Shown: positions 12,101-23,700 of the stretch, piece by piece
Layout: each line of letters opens with the position of its first letter
How positions within the stretch are numbered: position 1 is the stretch's first letter
Assembly: GCA_964058805.1 (NCBI GenBank)
Contig: CAXKVV010001713.1
Location: 1 to 28,560, forward strand
Source: Schoenoplectus triqueter
Taxonomy: Eukaryota > Streptophyta > Magnoliopsida > Poales > Cyperaceae
Reading direction: 5' to 3'
DNA: 28,560 nucleotides
The notes under the pieces: generated by a model
What the model saw: the letters and a program-made list of their open reading frames with translations, nothing else
Told to the model about the DNA's origin: nothing
The model's database searches: none
Position numbers and translations under genes: made by a program

Positions 12101-12559
12101 AACGCCCAAAATGTGTCCGGGCGCGGAAAACTCGAAAACGGGACAGGACGCCCTCGGCACCGCCGTAAACGTGTCCGGGCGCGCAAAACATGAAAACGGG
12201 ATCCGACACCCTCGGCACCGCCGTAAACGAGTCCGGGCGCGCAAAACTTGAAAACGGGAAAGGACGCCCTCGGTAACGCCGAAAACGAGTCCGGGCGCAC
12301 AAAACATGAAAACGGGACCCGACGACCTCGGTACCGCCGTAAACGAGTCCGGGCACACAAAACATGAAATCGGGACCCGTTGCCCACGGTACTGCCGAAA
12401 ACGAGTTCAGGCGCGCAAAACATTAATACGGGACCCGACGAGCTCGGCACCGCTGAAAACGAGTCTGGGCGCGCAAAACATGAAAACGAGACCCGACGAC
12501 CTCGGCAACGCCCAAAACGTGTCCGGGCGCGAAAAACTCGAAAACGGGACAAGACGCAC
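9159..12559. repeat. Mosaic HOR-B region (47 monomers between landmarks)
   Basis: HOR-B landmarks continue: 'actagtccgg' near 9734, the C unit near 9522 and 'tcgattccgcc' at 9835. The next equivalent landmark is at 12560, 2,725 bp away, which is 47 monomers minus one base and so not a simple multiple of 23. Two C units near 11725 and 12247 are 522 bp (9 monomers) apart. The segment looks like a rearranged mix of HOR-B pieces and the 10550-11129 duplication. No gene is seen. Confidence 0.75.
10550..11129. repeat. 290-bp (5-monomer) tandem duplication
   Basis: Copies are 10550-10839 and 10840-11129. Shared rare variants are 'gcccaaaatgtgtc', 'cggtacccgacg' (10689 and 10979), 'aaaggtcgc' and 'gaaatcgggacccgtcgc'. 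Several substitutions separate the copies. Part of the block also recurs 3,596 bp (62 monomers) downstream near 14104-14390. Confidence 0.8.
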
Positions 12560-13893
12560 TCGGTTCCGCCGAAAACGAGTCCGGGTGAGCAAAACATGAA
12601 AACGGGACTCGACGCCCACGGCACTGGGGTAAACGAGTCCGGGCGCGCAAAACTTGAAAACGGAACCCGACGCCATCGGTACCGCCGAAAACGTGTCCGG
12701 GTGCGCAAACCTTGAAAACGGGACAGGACGCCCTCGCAACCGCCGAAAACGTGTCCGGGCGTGCAAAACATGAAAACGGGCCCAAACGCCCACGGTACCG
12801 CCGAAAAAGAGTCCGGGCGCGCAAAACAAGTAAAAGGGACTCGACGCCCTCGGTACCGCCGAAAATGAGTTCTGGCGCGCAAAACTTGAAAACGGGACCC
12901 GACGCCCACGGTACCGCCGAAAACGAGTCCGGGCGCGCAAAACATGTAAAAGGGACCCAACGCCCTCGGTACCGCCGAAAACGAGTCCTTGCGCGCAAAA
13001 CTCGAAAACGGGACCTGACGCTCTCGGTACCGCCGAAAATGAGTCCGGGAGGGCAAAACATGAAAACGGGACCCGACGCCCTCGGTACGGCCGAAAACGA
13101 GTCCGGGCGCGCAAAACATGAAAACGGGACCCGACGACCTCGGCACCGCCGAAAACATGTCCGGGCGCGAAAAACTTGAAAACAGGAAAGAACGCCCACG
13201 GTAGCGCCGAAAACGAGTCCGGGCGCGCAAAACATTAAAACGGGAACCGACGACCTCGGCACCGCCGAAAAAGTGTCCGGGCGCGCAAACCTTGAAAACG
13301 GGACAGGACGCCCTCGGCAACGCCGAAAACGTGTCCGGGCGCGCAAAACATGAAAACGGGACCCGACGCCCTCGGCACCGCCGTAAACGAGTCTGGGCGC
13401 GCAAAACATGAAAACGGGACCCGACGACCTCGGCTACGCCCAAAACGTGTCCGGGCGCGGAAAACTCGAAAACGGGACAGGACGCCCTCGGCACCGCCGT
13501 AAACGAGTCCGGGCGCGCAAAACATGAAAACGGGACCCGACACCCTCGGCACCGCCGAAATCGAGTCTGGGCGCGCAAAATTTGAAAACGGGAAAGGACG
13601 CCCTCGGTAATGCCGAAAATGAGTCCGGGCGCACAAAACATGAAAACGGGACCCGACGACCTCGGCACCGCCGTAAACGAGTCCGGGCGCACAAAACAAG
13701 AAATCGGGACCCGTTGCCCACGGTACCGCCGAAAACGAGTTCAGGCGCGCAAAACATGAAAACGGGACCCGACGACCTCGGCACCGCCCAAAACTAGTCC
13801 GGGCACGCAAAACATGAAAACGAGACCCGACGACCTCGACAACGCCCAAAACGTGTCCGGGCACGCAAAACTCGAAAACGGGACAAGACGCCC
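12560..13893. repeat. Further 1,334-bp HOR-B copy
   Basis: The 'tcggttccg' landmarks at 12560 and 13894 are exactly 1,334 bp apart, the same 23-monomer period as at 6181-7515. The copy contains the H-E-'tcctcg' run near 12900-13000 and a C unit near 13584. It shows that the 23-mer was homogenised across at least 5.4-13.9 kb. Confidence 0.8.
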
Positions 13894-14410
13894 TCGGTTC
13901 CGCCGAAAACGAGTCCGGGTGAGCAAAACAAGAAAACGGGACTCGACGCCCACGGCACCGGGGTAAACGAGTCCGGGCGCGCAAAACTTGAAAACGGGAA
14001 AGGACGCCCTCGGTACCGCCGAAAAAGAGTTCGGGCGCGCAAAACATGAAAACGGGACCCGACGACATCGGCACCGCCGTAAACGAGTCCGGGCGCGTAA
14101 AACATGCAAACGGGACCCGACGACGTCGGCACCGCCGAAAACGAGTTCGGGCGCGCAAAAGATGAAAACGGGACCCGACGACCTCGGCAACGCCCAAAAT
14201 GTGTCGGGGCGCGCAAAACTCGAAAACGGGACAGGACGCCCTTGGTACCGCCGAAAACGTGTCCGGGCGCGCAAAACATGAAAACGGTACCCGACGCCCT
14301 CGGCACCGCCGTAAACGAGTACGGGCGCGCAAAATTTGAAAACGGGAAAGGTCGCACTCGGTAACGCCGAAAATGAGTCCGGGCGAGCAAAACATGAAAT
14401 CGGGACCCGT
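13894..14410. repeat. HOR-B remnant leading into the 867-bp block
   Basis: About nine monomers. 14104-14336 repeats 10508-10740 at a 3,596-bp offset. The final F-type monomer ('gaaatcgggacccgtcgccc') forms the left boundary of the triplicated block at about 14411. Confidence 0.75.
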
Positions 14411-17011
14411 CGCCCACGGTACCGCCGAAAACGAGTCCGGGCGCGCAAAACATGAAAACGGGACCCGACGACCTCGGCACCGCCGAAAACGTGTCTGGGC
14501 GCGAAAACCTAGAAAACGGGACGGGACGCCCTCGGCACAGCCGAAAACGTGTCCGGGCCCGCAAAACATGAAAATGGGACCCGACGCCCACGGTACCGCC
14601 GAAAACGAGTCCGGGCGCGCAAAACATGTAAAAGGGACCCCACGCCCTCGGTACCGCCGAAAACGAGTCCTCACGCGCAAAACTTGAAAACGGGACCCGA
14701 CGCTCTCGGTACCGCCGAAAATGAGTCCGGGAGGGCAAAACAAGAAAACGGGACCTGACGACCTCGGTACGGCCGAAAACGAGTCCGGGCGCGCAAAACA
14801 TGAAAACGGGACCCGACGACCTCGGCACCGGCGAAAACATGTCCGGGCGCGAAAAACTTGAAAACGGGAAAGAACGCCCTCGGTACCGCCGAAAACGAGT
14901 CCGGGCGCGCAAACCTTGAAAACGGGACAGGACGCCCTCGGCAACGCAGAAAACGTGTCCGGGCGCGCAAAACATGAAAACGGGACCCGACGCCCTCGGC
15001 ACCGCCGTAAACGGTCTGGCGCGCAAAACATGAAAACGGACCCGACGACCTCGGCACCACCGTAAACGAGTCCAGGCGCGTAAAACAATAAATCGGGACC
15101 CGTTGCCCACGGTACCGCCGAAAACGAGTCCGGGCACGCAAAATATGAAAACGGGACCCGACGACCTCGGCACCGCCGAAAATGAGTCCGGGCGTGCAAA
15201 ACATGAAAACGGGACCCGACGACCTCGGCAACGCCCAAAACGTGTATGGGCGCGCAAAACTCGAAAACGGGACAGGACGCCCACGGTACCGCCGAAAACG
15301 AGTCCGGGCGCGCAAAACATGAAAACGGGACCCGACGACCTCGGCACCGCCGAAAACGTGTCTGGGCGCGAAAACCTAGAAAACGGGACGGGACGCCCTC
15401 GGCACAGCCGAAAACGTGTCCGGTCCCGCAAAACATGAAAATGGGACCCGACGCCCACGGTACCGCCGAAAACGAGTCCGGGCGCGCAAAACATGTAAAA
15501 GGGACCCCACGCCCTCGGTACCGCCGAAAACGAGTCCTCACGCGCAAAACTTGAAAACGGGACCCGACGCTCTCGGTACCGCCGAAAATGAGTCCGGGAG
15601 GGCAAAACAAGAAAACGGGACCTGACGACCTCGGTACGGCCGAAAACGAGTCCGGGCGCGCAAAACATGAAAACGGGACCCGACGACCTCGGCACCGGCG
15701 AAAACATGTCCGGGCGCGAAAAACTTGAAAACGGGAAAGAACGCCCTCGGTACCGCCGAAAACGAGTCCGGGCGCGCAAACCTTGAAAACGGGACAGGAC
15801 GCCCTCGGCAACGCAGAAAACGTGTCCGGGCGCGCAAAACATGAAAACGGGACCCGACGCCCTCGGCACCGCCGTAAACGGTCTGGCGCGCAAAACATGA
15901 AAACGGACCCGACGACCTCGGCACCACCGTAAACGAGTCCAGGCGCGTAAAACAATAAATCGGGACCCGTTGCCCACGGTACCGCCGAAAACGAGTCCGG
16001 GCACGCAAAATATGAAAACGGGACCCGACGACCTCGGCACCGCCGAAAATGAGTCCGGGCGTGCAAAACATGAAAACGGGACCCGACGACCTCGGCAACG
16101 CCCAAAACGTGTATGGGCGCGCAAAACTCGAAAACGGGACAGGACGCCCACGGTACCGCCGAAAACGAGTCCGGGCGCGCAAAACATGAAAACGGGACCC
16201 GACGACCTCGGCACCGCCGAAAACGTGTCTGGGCGCGAAAACCTAGAAAACGGGACGGGACGCCCTCGGCACAGCCGAAAACGTGTCCGGTCCCGCAAAA
16301 CATGAAAATGGGACCCGACGCCCACGGTACCGCCGAAAACGAGTCCGGGCGCGCAAAACATGTAAAAGGGACCCCACGCCCTCGGTACCGCCGAAAACGA
16401 GTCCTCACGCGCAAAACTTGAAAACGGGACCCGACGCTCTCGGTACCGCCGAAAATGAGTCCGGGAGGGCAAAACAAGAAAACGGGACCTGACGACCTCG
16501 GTACGGCCGAAAACGAGTCCGGGCGCGCAAAACATGAAAACGGGACCCGACGACCTCGGCACCGGCGAAAACATGTCCGGGCGCGAAAAACTTGAAAACG
16601 GGAAAGAACGCCCTCGGTACCGCCGAAAACGAGTCCGGGCGCGCAAACCTTGAAAACGGGACAGGACGCCCTCGGCAACGCAGAAAACGTGTCCGGGCGC
16701 GCAAAACATGAAAACGGGACCCGACGCCCTCGGCACCGCCGTAAACGGTCTGGCGCGCAAAACATGAAAACGGACCCGACGACCTCGGCACCACCGTAAA
16801 CGAGTCCAGGCGCGTAAAACAATAAATCGGGACCCGTTGCCCACGATACCGCCGAAAACGAGTCCGGGCACGCAAAATATGAAAACGGGACCCGACGTCC
16901 TCGGCACCGCCGAAAATGAGTCCGGGCGTGCAAAACATGAAAACGGGACCCGACGACCTCGGCAACGCCCAAAACGTGTATGGGCGCGCAAAACTCGAAA
17001 ACGGGACAGGA
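14411..17011. repeat. HOR-C: three tandem copies of an 867-bp (15-monomer) repeat
   Basis: Copies are about 14411-15277, 15278-16144 and 16145-17011. The marker 'gtgtctgggcgcgaaaacc' lies at 14491, 15358 and 16225. The unit is 15 x 58 minus 3 because one monomer reads 'gtaaacggtctggcgcg' (two bases short) and the next 'aaaacggacccg' (one base short). Copies are almost identical: copy 1 has 'ccgggcccgc' where copies 2 and 3 have 'ccggtcccgc', and copy 3 has private changes near 16845 ('cacgatacc') and 16896 ('gacgtcctcgg'). This is the most recently amplified or homogenised part of the window, unless it is an assembly error. Confidence 0.92.
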
Positions 17012-18060
17012 CGCCCTCGGTACCGCCGAAAACGTGTCCGGGCGCGCAAAACATGAAAACGGGACCCGACGGCCTCGGCACCGCCGTAAACAAGTCCGGG
17101 CGCGCAAAACTTGAAAACGGGAAAGGACGCCCTTGGTAACGCCGAAAACGAGTCCGAGCGCACAAAACATGAAAACGGGACCCGACGACCTCGGCACCGC
17201 CGTAAACGAGTCCGGGCGCACAAAACATGAAATCGGGACATGTCGCCCGCAGTACCGCCGAAAATGAGTTCAGACGCGCAAAACATGAAAACGGGACCCG
17301 ACAACCTCGGCACCGTCGAAAACTAGTCCGGGCGCGCAAAACATGAAAACGAGACCCGACGACCTCGGCAACGCCCAAAACGTGTCCGGGCGCGCAAAAC
17401 TCAAAAACGGGACAAGACGCCCTCGGTTCCGCCGAAAACGAGTCCGGGGAGCAAACCTTGAAAACGGGACAGGACGCCCGCGGCAACGCCGAAAACGTGT
17501 CCGGGCGCGCAAAACATGAAAACGGGACCCGACGACCTCGGCACCGCCGTAAATGAGTCTGGGCGCGCAAAACATGAAAACGGGACCCGACGACCTCGGC
17601 AACGGCCAAAACGTGTCCCGGCGCGGAAATCTCGAAAACGGGACCGGACGCCCTCGGCACCGCCGTAAACGAGTCCGGGCGCGCAAAACATGAAAACGGG
17701 ACCCGACACCCTCGGCACCGCCGTAAACGAGTCCGGGCGCGCAAAACTTGAAAACGGGAAAGGACGCCCTCGGTAACGCCGAAAAAGAGTCCGGGCGCAC
17801 AAAACATGAAAACGGGACCCGACGACCTCGGCACCGCCGTAAACGAGTCCGGGCGCACAAAACATGAAATCGGGACCCGTCGCCCGCGGTACCGCCGAAA
17901 ACGAGTTCAGACGCGCAAAACATGAAAACGGGACCCGACAACCTCGGCACCGCCGAAAACTAGTCCGGGCGCGCAAAACATGAAAACGGGACCCGACGAC
18001 CTCGGCAACGCCCAAAACGTGTCCGGGCGCGCAAAACTCGAAAACGGGACAAGACGCCCT
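17012..18060. repeat. HOR-B remnant with a 637-bp repeat
   Basis: After the 867-bp block, HOR-B variants resume. C units at 17110 and 17747, 'gttcagacgcgc' near 17267 and 17904, and the D-unit landmark at 17423 and 18060 are all 637 bp apart, which is 11 monomers minus one base. The shortened unit is near 17448 ('gtccggggagcaaacc'). The 13894-17423 spacing is 61 monomers minus 9, exactly accounted for by three 3-bp-short HOR-C copies. No gene is seen. Confidence 0.8.
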
Positions 18061-19171
18061 CGGTACCGCCGAAAACGAGTCCGGGCGAGCAAAACATGAA
18101 AACGGGACTCGACGCCCTCGGCACCGCCGTAAACGAGTTCGGGCGCGCAAAACTTGAAAACAGAACCCGACGCCCTCGGTACAGCCGAAAACGAGTCCGG
18201 GCGCGCAAAACATGAAAACGGGACCCGACGACCTCGGCACCGCCGAAAACGTGTCCGGGCGCGCAAACCTTGAAAACGGGACAGGACGCCCTCGGCACCG
18301 CCGAAAACGTGTCCGGGCGTGCAAAACATGAAAACTGGACCAAACGCCCACGGTACCGCCGAAAACGAGTCCGGGCGCGCAAAACAAGTATAAGGGACCC
18401 GATGTCCTCGGTACCGCTGAAAATGAATCCTGGCCCGCAAAACTTGAAAACGGGACCCGACGCCCACGGTACCGCCGAAAACGAGTCCGGGCGCGTAAAA
18501 CATGAAAACGGGACCCGACAGCCACGGCACCGCCGAAAACGTGTCCGGGCGCGCAAAACTTGAAAACGGGAAAGGACGCCCTCGGTACCGCCAAAACGAG
18601 TACGGGCGCGCAAAACTTGAAAACGGGAAAGGACGCCCTCGGTACCGCCGAAAAAGAGTTCGGGCGCGCAAAACATGAAAACGGGACCCGACGACCTCGG
18701 CACCGCCGTAAACGAGTCCGGGCGCGCAAAACATGAAAACGGGACCCGACGACCTCGGCACCGCCCAAAACGTGTCAGGGCGCGCAAAACTTGAAAACGG
18801 GAAGCGACGACCTCGGCACCGCCGAAAACATGTCCGAGCGCGAAAAACATGAAAACGAGAAAGGACGCCCTCCGTACCGCCGAAAACGAATCCGGGCGCG
18901 CAAAACATGAAAATGGGACCCGACGCCCTCGGTACGGCCGAAAATGAGTCCGGGCGCGCAAAACATGAAAATGGGACCCGACGCCCTCGGCACCGCCGTA
19001 ATCGAGTCCGGGCGCGCAAAACTTGAGAACGGGAAAGGACGCCCTCGATAACACCGAAAACGAGTCCGGGCACGCAAAACATGTAATCGGGACCCGACGA
19101 CCTCGACACCGCCGAAAACGTGTCTGGGCGCGCAAACCTTGAAAACGGGACAGGACGCCCTCGGCACCGTC

Positions 19172-19202
19172 GAAAACGGGACAGGACGACCTCGGCACCG
19201 CC
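19172..19202. repeat. 31-bp truncated monomer, instance 3
   Basis: Preceded by a 'gcaaaccttg' B-type monomer and followed by 'gtgtccggg' and an H-type monomer, the same context as the left-hand instances more than 16 kb away. Confidence 0.85.
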
Positions 19203-19490
19203 GAAAATGTGTCCGGGCGCGCAAAACATGAAAACGGGACCCGACGCCCACGGTACCGCCGAAAATGAGACCAGGTGCGGCAAACATGTAAAAGGAACCC
19301 GACGACCTCGGTACCGCCGAAAACGAGTCCTCGCGCAAGACTTGAAAACGGGAAAGGACGCCCTCGGTAACACCGAAAACGAGTCGGGGTGCGCAAAACA
19401 TGAAATCGGGACCCGACGACCTCGGCACCGCCGAAAACGTGTCTGGGCGCGCAAAACTTGAAAACGGGACAAGACGCCCTCGGCACCGCC

Positions 19491-19521
19491 GAAAACGGGA
19501 CAGGACGCCCTCGGCACCGCC
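19491..19521. repeat. 31-bp truncated monomer, instance 4
   Basis: This is the counterpart of instance 3 in the second 319-bp copy. The left neighbour reads 'gcaaaacttg' and 'acaag' in place of 'ccttg' and 'acagg'. Confidence 0.85.
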
Positions 19522-19835
19522 GAAAACGTGTTCGGGCGCGCAAAACATGATAACGGGACCCGACGCCAACGGTACCGCCGAAAACGAGTCCAGGCGCGAC
19601 AATCATGTAAAAGGGACCCGACGACCTCGGGAACGCCGAAAACGAGTCCTCGCGCACAAAACTTGAAAACGGGACCCGATGCCCTCGGTACATCCGAAAA
19701 TGAGTCCGGGCGCGCAAATCATGAAAACGGGACCCGACTACCTCGGCACCGCCGAAAACGTGTCCGGGCGCGCAAAACTTGAAAACGGGAAAGGACGCCC
19801 TCAGTACAGCCAAAAACGAGTCCGAGCGCAAAAAA

Positions 19836-20241
19836 CTTGAAAACGGGAAAGGACGCCGTCGGTAACGCCAAAAACGAGTCCGGGCGCGCAAAACATGAAA
19901 ACGGGACCCGACGACCTCGGCACCGCCGTAAACGAGTCCGGGCGCGCAAAACATGAAATCGGGACCCGTCGCCCACGGTATCGCCGTAAATGAGTCCGGG
20001 CACGCAAAACATGAAAACGGGACCCGACGACCTCGGCACCGCCGAAAACGTGTCCGGGCGCGCAAAACATGAAAACGGCACCCGACGACCTCGGCAACAC
20101 CCAAAACGTGTCCGAGCGCGCAAAACTCGAAAACGGGACAGGACGCCCTCGGTACCGCCGAAAACGAGTCCGGGCGCGCAAAACATGAAAACGGAACCCG
20201 ACGCCCTCGGCACCGCCGTAAATGAGTCCGGGCGCGCAAAA
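19836..20241. repeat. 406-bp, 7-monomer cassette in the diverged array
   Basis: C units with 'cttgaaaacgggaaagg' start at 19836 and 20242, exactly 7 x 58 bp apart. The intervening order is C, A, F, A', D0, D, G as at 4420-4825, with scattered substitutions. Preservation of the order outside the recent HORs suggests it is ancestral. Confidence 0.78.
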
Positions 20242-21081
20242 CTTGAAAACGGGAAAGGACGCCCTCGGTAACACCGAAAAACGAGTCCGGGCGCGCAAAA
20301 CATGAAAACGGGACCCGATGACCTCGGCACCGCCGTAAACGAGTCCGGGCAAGCCAAACATGAAATCGGGACCCGTCGCCCACGGTACCGCCGAAAACGA
20401 GTCTGGGCGCGCAAAACATGAAAACGGGACCCGACGACCTCGGCACCGCCGAAAACGTGTCCGGGCGCGTAAAACTTGAAAACGGGACCAGACGGCCTCG
20501 GTACCGCCGAAAATGAGTCCGGGCACGCAAAACATGAAAACGGGACCCGACGGCCTCGGCACCGCCGAGAACGTGTCCGGGCGCGCAAAACTAGAAAATA
20601 GGAAAGGACGCCCTCGGTACCGCCGAAAACGAGTCCGGGCGCGCAAAACCAAAAAACGGCTCCTGACGACGTCGGCACCGCCGAAAATGAGTCCGGGCGC
20701 GCAACACATGAAAACGGGACCCGACGACGTCGGCACCGCCGAAAACGAGTCCGGGCGCGCAGAACAAGAAAACGGGACCCGACGACGTCGCCACCGCCGA
20801 AAACGAGTCCGGGCGCGCAAAACATGAAAACGGCACCCGACGACCTCGGCAACGCCCAAAACGTGTCCGGGCACGCAAAAATCGTAAACGGGACAGGACG
20901 TCCTCGGTACCGCCGAAAACGAGTCCGAGCGCGCAAAACATGAAAACGGGACCCGACGCCCTCGGCACCGCCGTAAACGAGTCCGGGCGCGCAAAACATG
21001 AAAACGGGACCCGACGACCTCGGCACCGCCGTAAACGAGTCCGGGCGCGCAAACCTTGAAACAGGCGCCCTCGGCACCGCC

Positions 21082-21112
21082 GAAAACGGGACAGGACGCC
21101 CTCGGCACCGCC
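21082..21112. repeat. 31-bp truncated monomer, instance 5
   Basis: The left neighbour is itself shortened ('ccttgaaacaggcgcc'), so two abnormal units lie side by side. The right neighbour is the usual GTG-type unit followed by H and E types. Confidence 0.82.
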
Positions 21113-22976
21113 GAAAACGTGTCCGGGCGCGCAAAACATGAAAACGGGACCCGACGCCCACGGTACCGCCGAAAACGAGTCCGGGTGCGACAAAAATGTG
21201 GAAGGGAACTGACGACCTCGGTACCGCCGAAAATGAGTCCTCGCGCGCAAAACTTGAAAACGGGACGCGACGACCTCGGCACCGCCGAAAACATGTCCGA
21301 GCGCGAAAAACATGAAAACGAGAAAGGACGCCCTCCGTACCGCCGAAAACGAATCCGGGCGCGCAAAACATGAAAACGGGACCCGACGCCCTCGGTACCG
21401 CCGAAAATAAGTCCGGGCGCGCAAATCTTGAAAACGGGACCCGACGACCTCGGCAGAGCCGAAAACGTGTCCGGGCGCGCAAAACTTGAAAACGGGAAAG
21501 GACGCCCACGGTACCGCCAAAAACGAGACCGAGCATGAAAAACATGAAAACGGGAAAGGACGCCCACGTTACCGCCGGAAATGAATCCGGTGCGCAAGTC
21601 ATGAAAACGGGACCCGACGACCTCGTCACCGCCGTAAACGAGTCCGGGCGCGCAAAACATGAAAATGGGACATGACGACCTCGGCACCGCCGAAAACGTG
21701 TCCATGCGCGCAAACCTTGAAAACGGGACAGGACGCCCTCGGCACCGCCAAAAACGTGTCCGGGCGCGCAAAACATGAAAACGGGACCCGACACCCACGA
21801 TACCGCCGAAAACGAGTTCGGGCGCGCAAAACATGAAAACACGAAAGGACGCCCTCGGTACCGCCAAAAACGAGTCCGGGTGCGCAAAACTTGAAAACGG
21901 GACCCGACGACCTCGGCACCGCCAAAAACGTGTCCGGGCGCGCAAATCTTGAAAACGGGACAGGACGCCCTCGGCACCGCCAAAAACTTGTCAGGGCGCG
22001 CAAAACAAGAAAACGGAACCTGACGCCCACGGTACCACCGAAAACGAGTCCGGGCGCGCAAAACATGTAAAAGGGACCCGACGCCCTCGGTACCGCCGAA
22101 AACGAGTCCTCGCGCGCAAAACTTTAAAACGGGACCCGACGCCCTCGGTACCGCCGATAAATGAATCCGGGCGTGCAAAACATGAAAACGGGACCTGACG
22201 ACCTCGGCACCGTCGAAAACGTGTTCGGGCGCGCAAAACTTGAAAACGGGAAAGGACGCCCACGAGACCGCCAAAAAAGAGTCCGGGTGCGCAAAACTTG
22301 AAAACGGGACCCGACGACCTCGACACCGCCTAAAACGTGTCAGGGCGCGCAAAACTTGAAAACGGGAAAGGCGCCCTCGGTACCGCCAAAAACGAGTCCG
22401 GGTGCGCAAAACTTGAAAACGGGAAAGAACGCCCTCGGTACCGTCGAAAACGAGTCCGGGCGCGCAAAACACGAAAACGGGACCTGACGACCTCGGCACC
22501 GCCCAAAACGTGTTCAGGCGCGCAAAACTTGAAAACGGGACAAGACGCCCTCGGTACCACCGAAAACGAGTCCGGGCGCGCAAAACATGAAAACGGGACC
22601 CGACGACCTCGGCACCGTCAAAAATGAGTCCGGGCGCGCTATACATGAAAACGGGACCCGACGACCTCGGCAACGCCAAAAACGTGTCCGGGCGCGCAAA
22701 ACTCGAAAACAGGACAGGACGCCATCGGTACCGCCGAAAACGAGTCCGGACGCGCAAAACATGAAAACAGGACCCGACGCCCTCGGTACCGCCGAAAATA
22801 AGTCCGGGCACGCAAAACATGAAAACGGGACCCGACGACCTCGGCACCGCCGTAAACGAGTCCGGGCACACAAAACTTGAAAACGGGAAGGGACACCCTC
22901 GGTAACACCGAAAACGAGTCCGGACGCGCAAAACATGAAAACGGGACCCGACGACCTCGGCACCGCCATAATCAAG

Positions 22977-23031
22977 TCCGGGCGCGCAAAACATGATACG
23001 GGACCCTCGCCCACGGTACCACGAAAACATG
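22977..23031. repeat. 55-bp shortened monomer
   Basis: It reads 'catgatacggg', 'gaccctcgccc' and 'ggtaccacgaaaac', with net loss of three bases. The 'gaccctcgccc' variant is shared with units near 23950, 24190 and 28455, so it marks a subfamily restricted to the right-hand array. Confidence 0.7.
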
Positions 23032-23138
23032 TCCGGGCGCGCAAAACATGAAAACGGGACCCGAGGACCTTGGCACCGCCGAAAATGTGTCCATGCACGC
23101 AAACCTTGAAAACGGGACAGGACGCCCTCGGCACCGCC

Positions 23139-23169
23139 GAAAACGGGACAGGACGCCCTCGGCACCGCC
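23139..23169. repeat. 31-bp truncated monomer, instance 6
   Basis: Same B-type left neighbour ('ccttgaaaac', 'acagg'). An H-type unit follows, but the E-type unit is missing, so the usual downstream order is broken here. Confidence 0.85.
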
Positions 23170-23700
23170 GAAAACGTGTCCGGGCGCGCAAAAAATGAAA
23201 ACGGGACCCGACGCCCACGGTACCGCCGAAAACGAGTCCGGGTGTGCAAAACTTGAAAACGGGACCCGATGACCTCGGCACCGCCTAAAACGTGTCCGGG
23301 CGCGCAAAACTTGAAAACGGGAAAGGACGCCCTCGGTTCCGCCAAAAACGAGCCAGGGTGCGCAAAACTTGAAAACGGGACCCGACGACCTCCGCACCGC
23401 CAAAAACGTGTCCGGGCGCGAAAAACATGAAAACGGGAAAGAACGCCCTCGGCACCCCCCGAAACGTGTTTGGGCGCGCAAAACTTGAAAACTAGACAAG
23501 ACGCCCTCGGTACCGCCGAAAACGAGTCCGGGAGCGCAAAACATGAAAACGGGACCCGACGCACTCGGTACCGCCGAAAACGAGTCTGGTCGCGCAAAAC
23601 ATGAAAACGGGACCCGACGACCTCGGCACCGCCGAAAACGTGTCCGGGCGTGAAAAACTTGAAAACGGGAAAGAATGCCCTCGGTACCGACGAAAACGAG

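Larger units (their letters stand above)
19121..19758. repeat. 319-bp tandem duplication carrying truncated monomers
   Basis: Copies are 19121-19439 and 19440-19758, starting at 'tgtctggg' in both. Each includes a 31-bp truncated monomer and an H-E-'tcctcgcg' run. The length equals six monomers minus 29 bp: 27 from the truncated unit and two from a shortened 'cgcgca' segment. Copies differ at a number of positions. Confidence 0.8.

Noticed and set aside
9682..13692. Minus-strand open frame of 1,336 codons, and similar ones at 13235-17221 and 13794-17858
   Set aside because: Same periodic artefact. The frames run through HOR boundaries and hybrid monomers without respecting them, which is not expected of a selected protein.
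14411..17011. A 2.6-kb gene cluster or gene family in triplicate
   Set aside because: The triplication consists only of 58-bp monomers; copy boundaries lie inside monomers and no coding signal differs from the rest of the array.
5441..18060. rDNA intergenic spacer subrepeats
   Set aside because: Not excluded, but no rRNA gene, promoter or terminator element appears in 28.5 kb, and the array is longer than spacer subrepeat blocks usually are. Kept only as an alternative.
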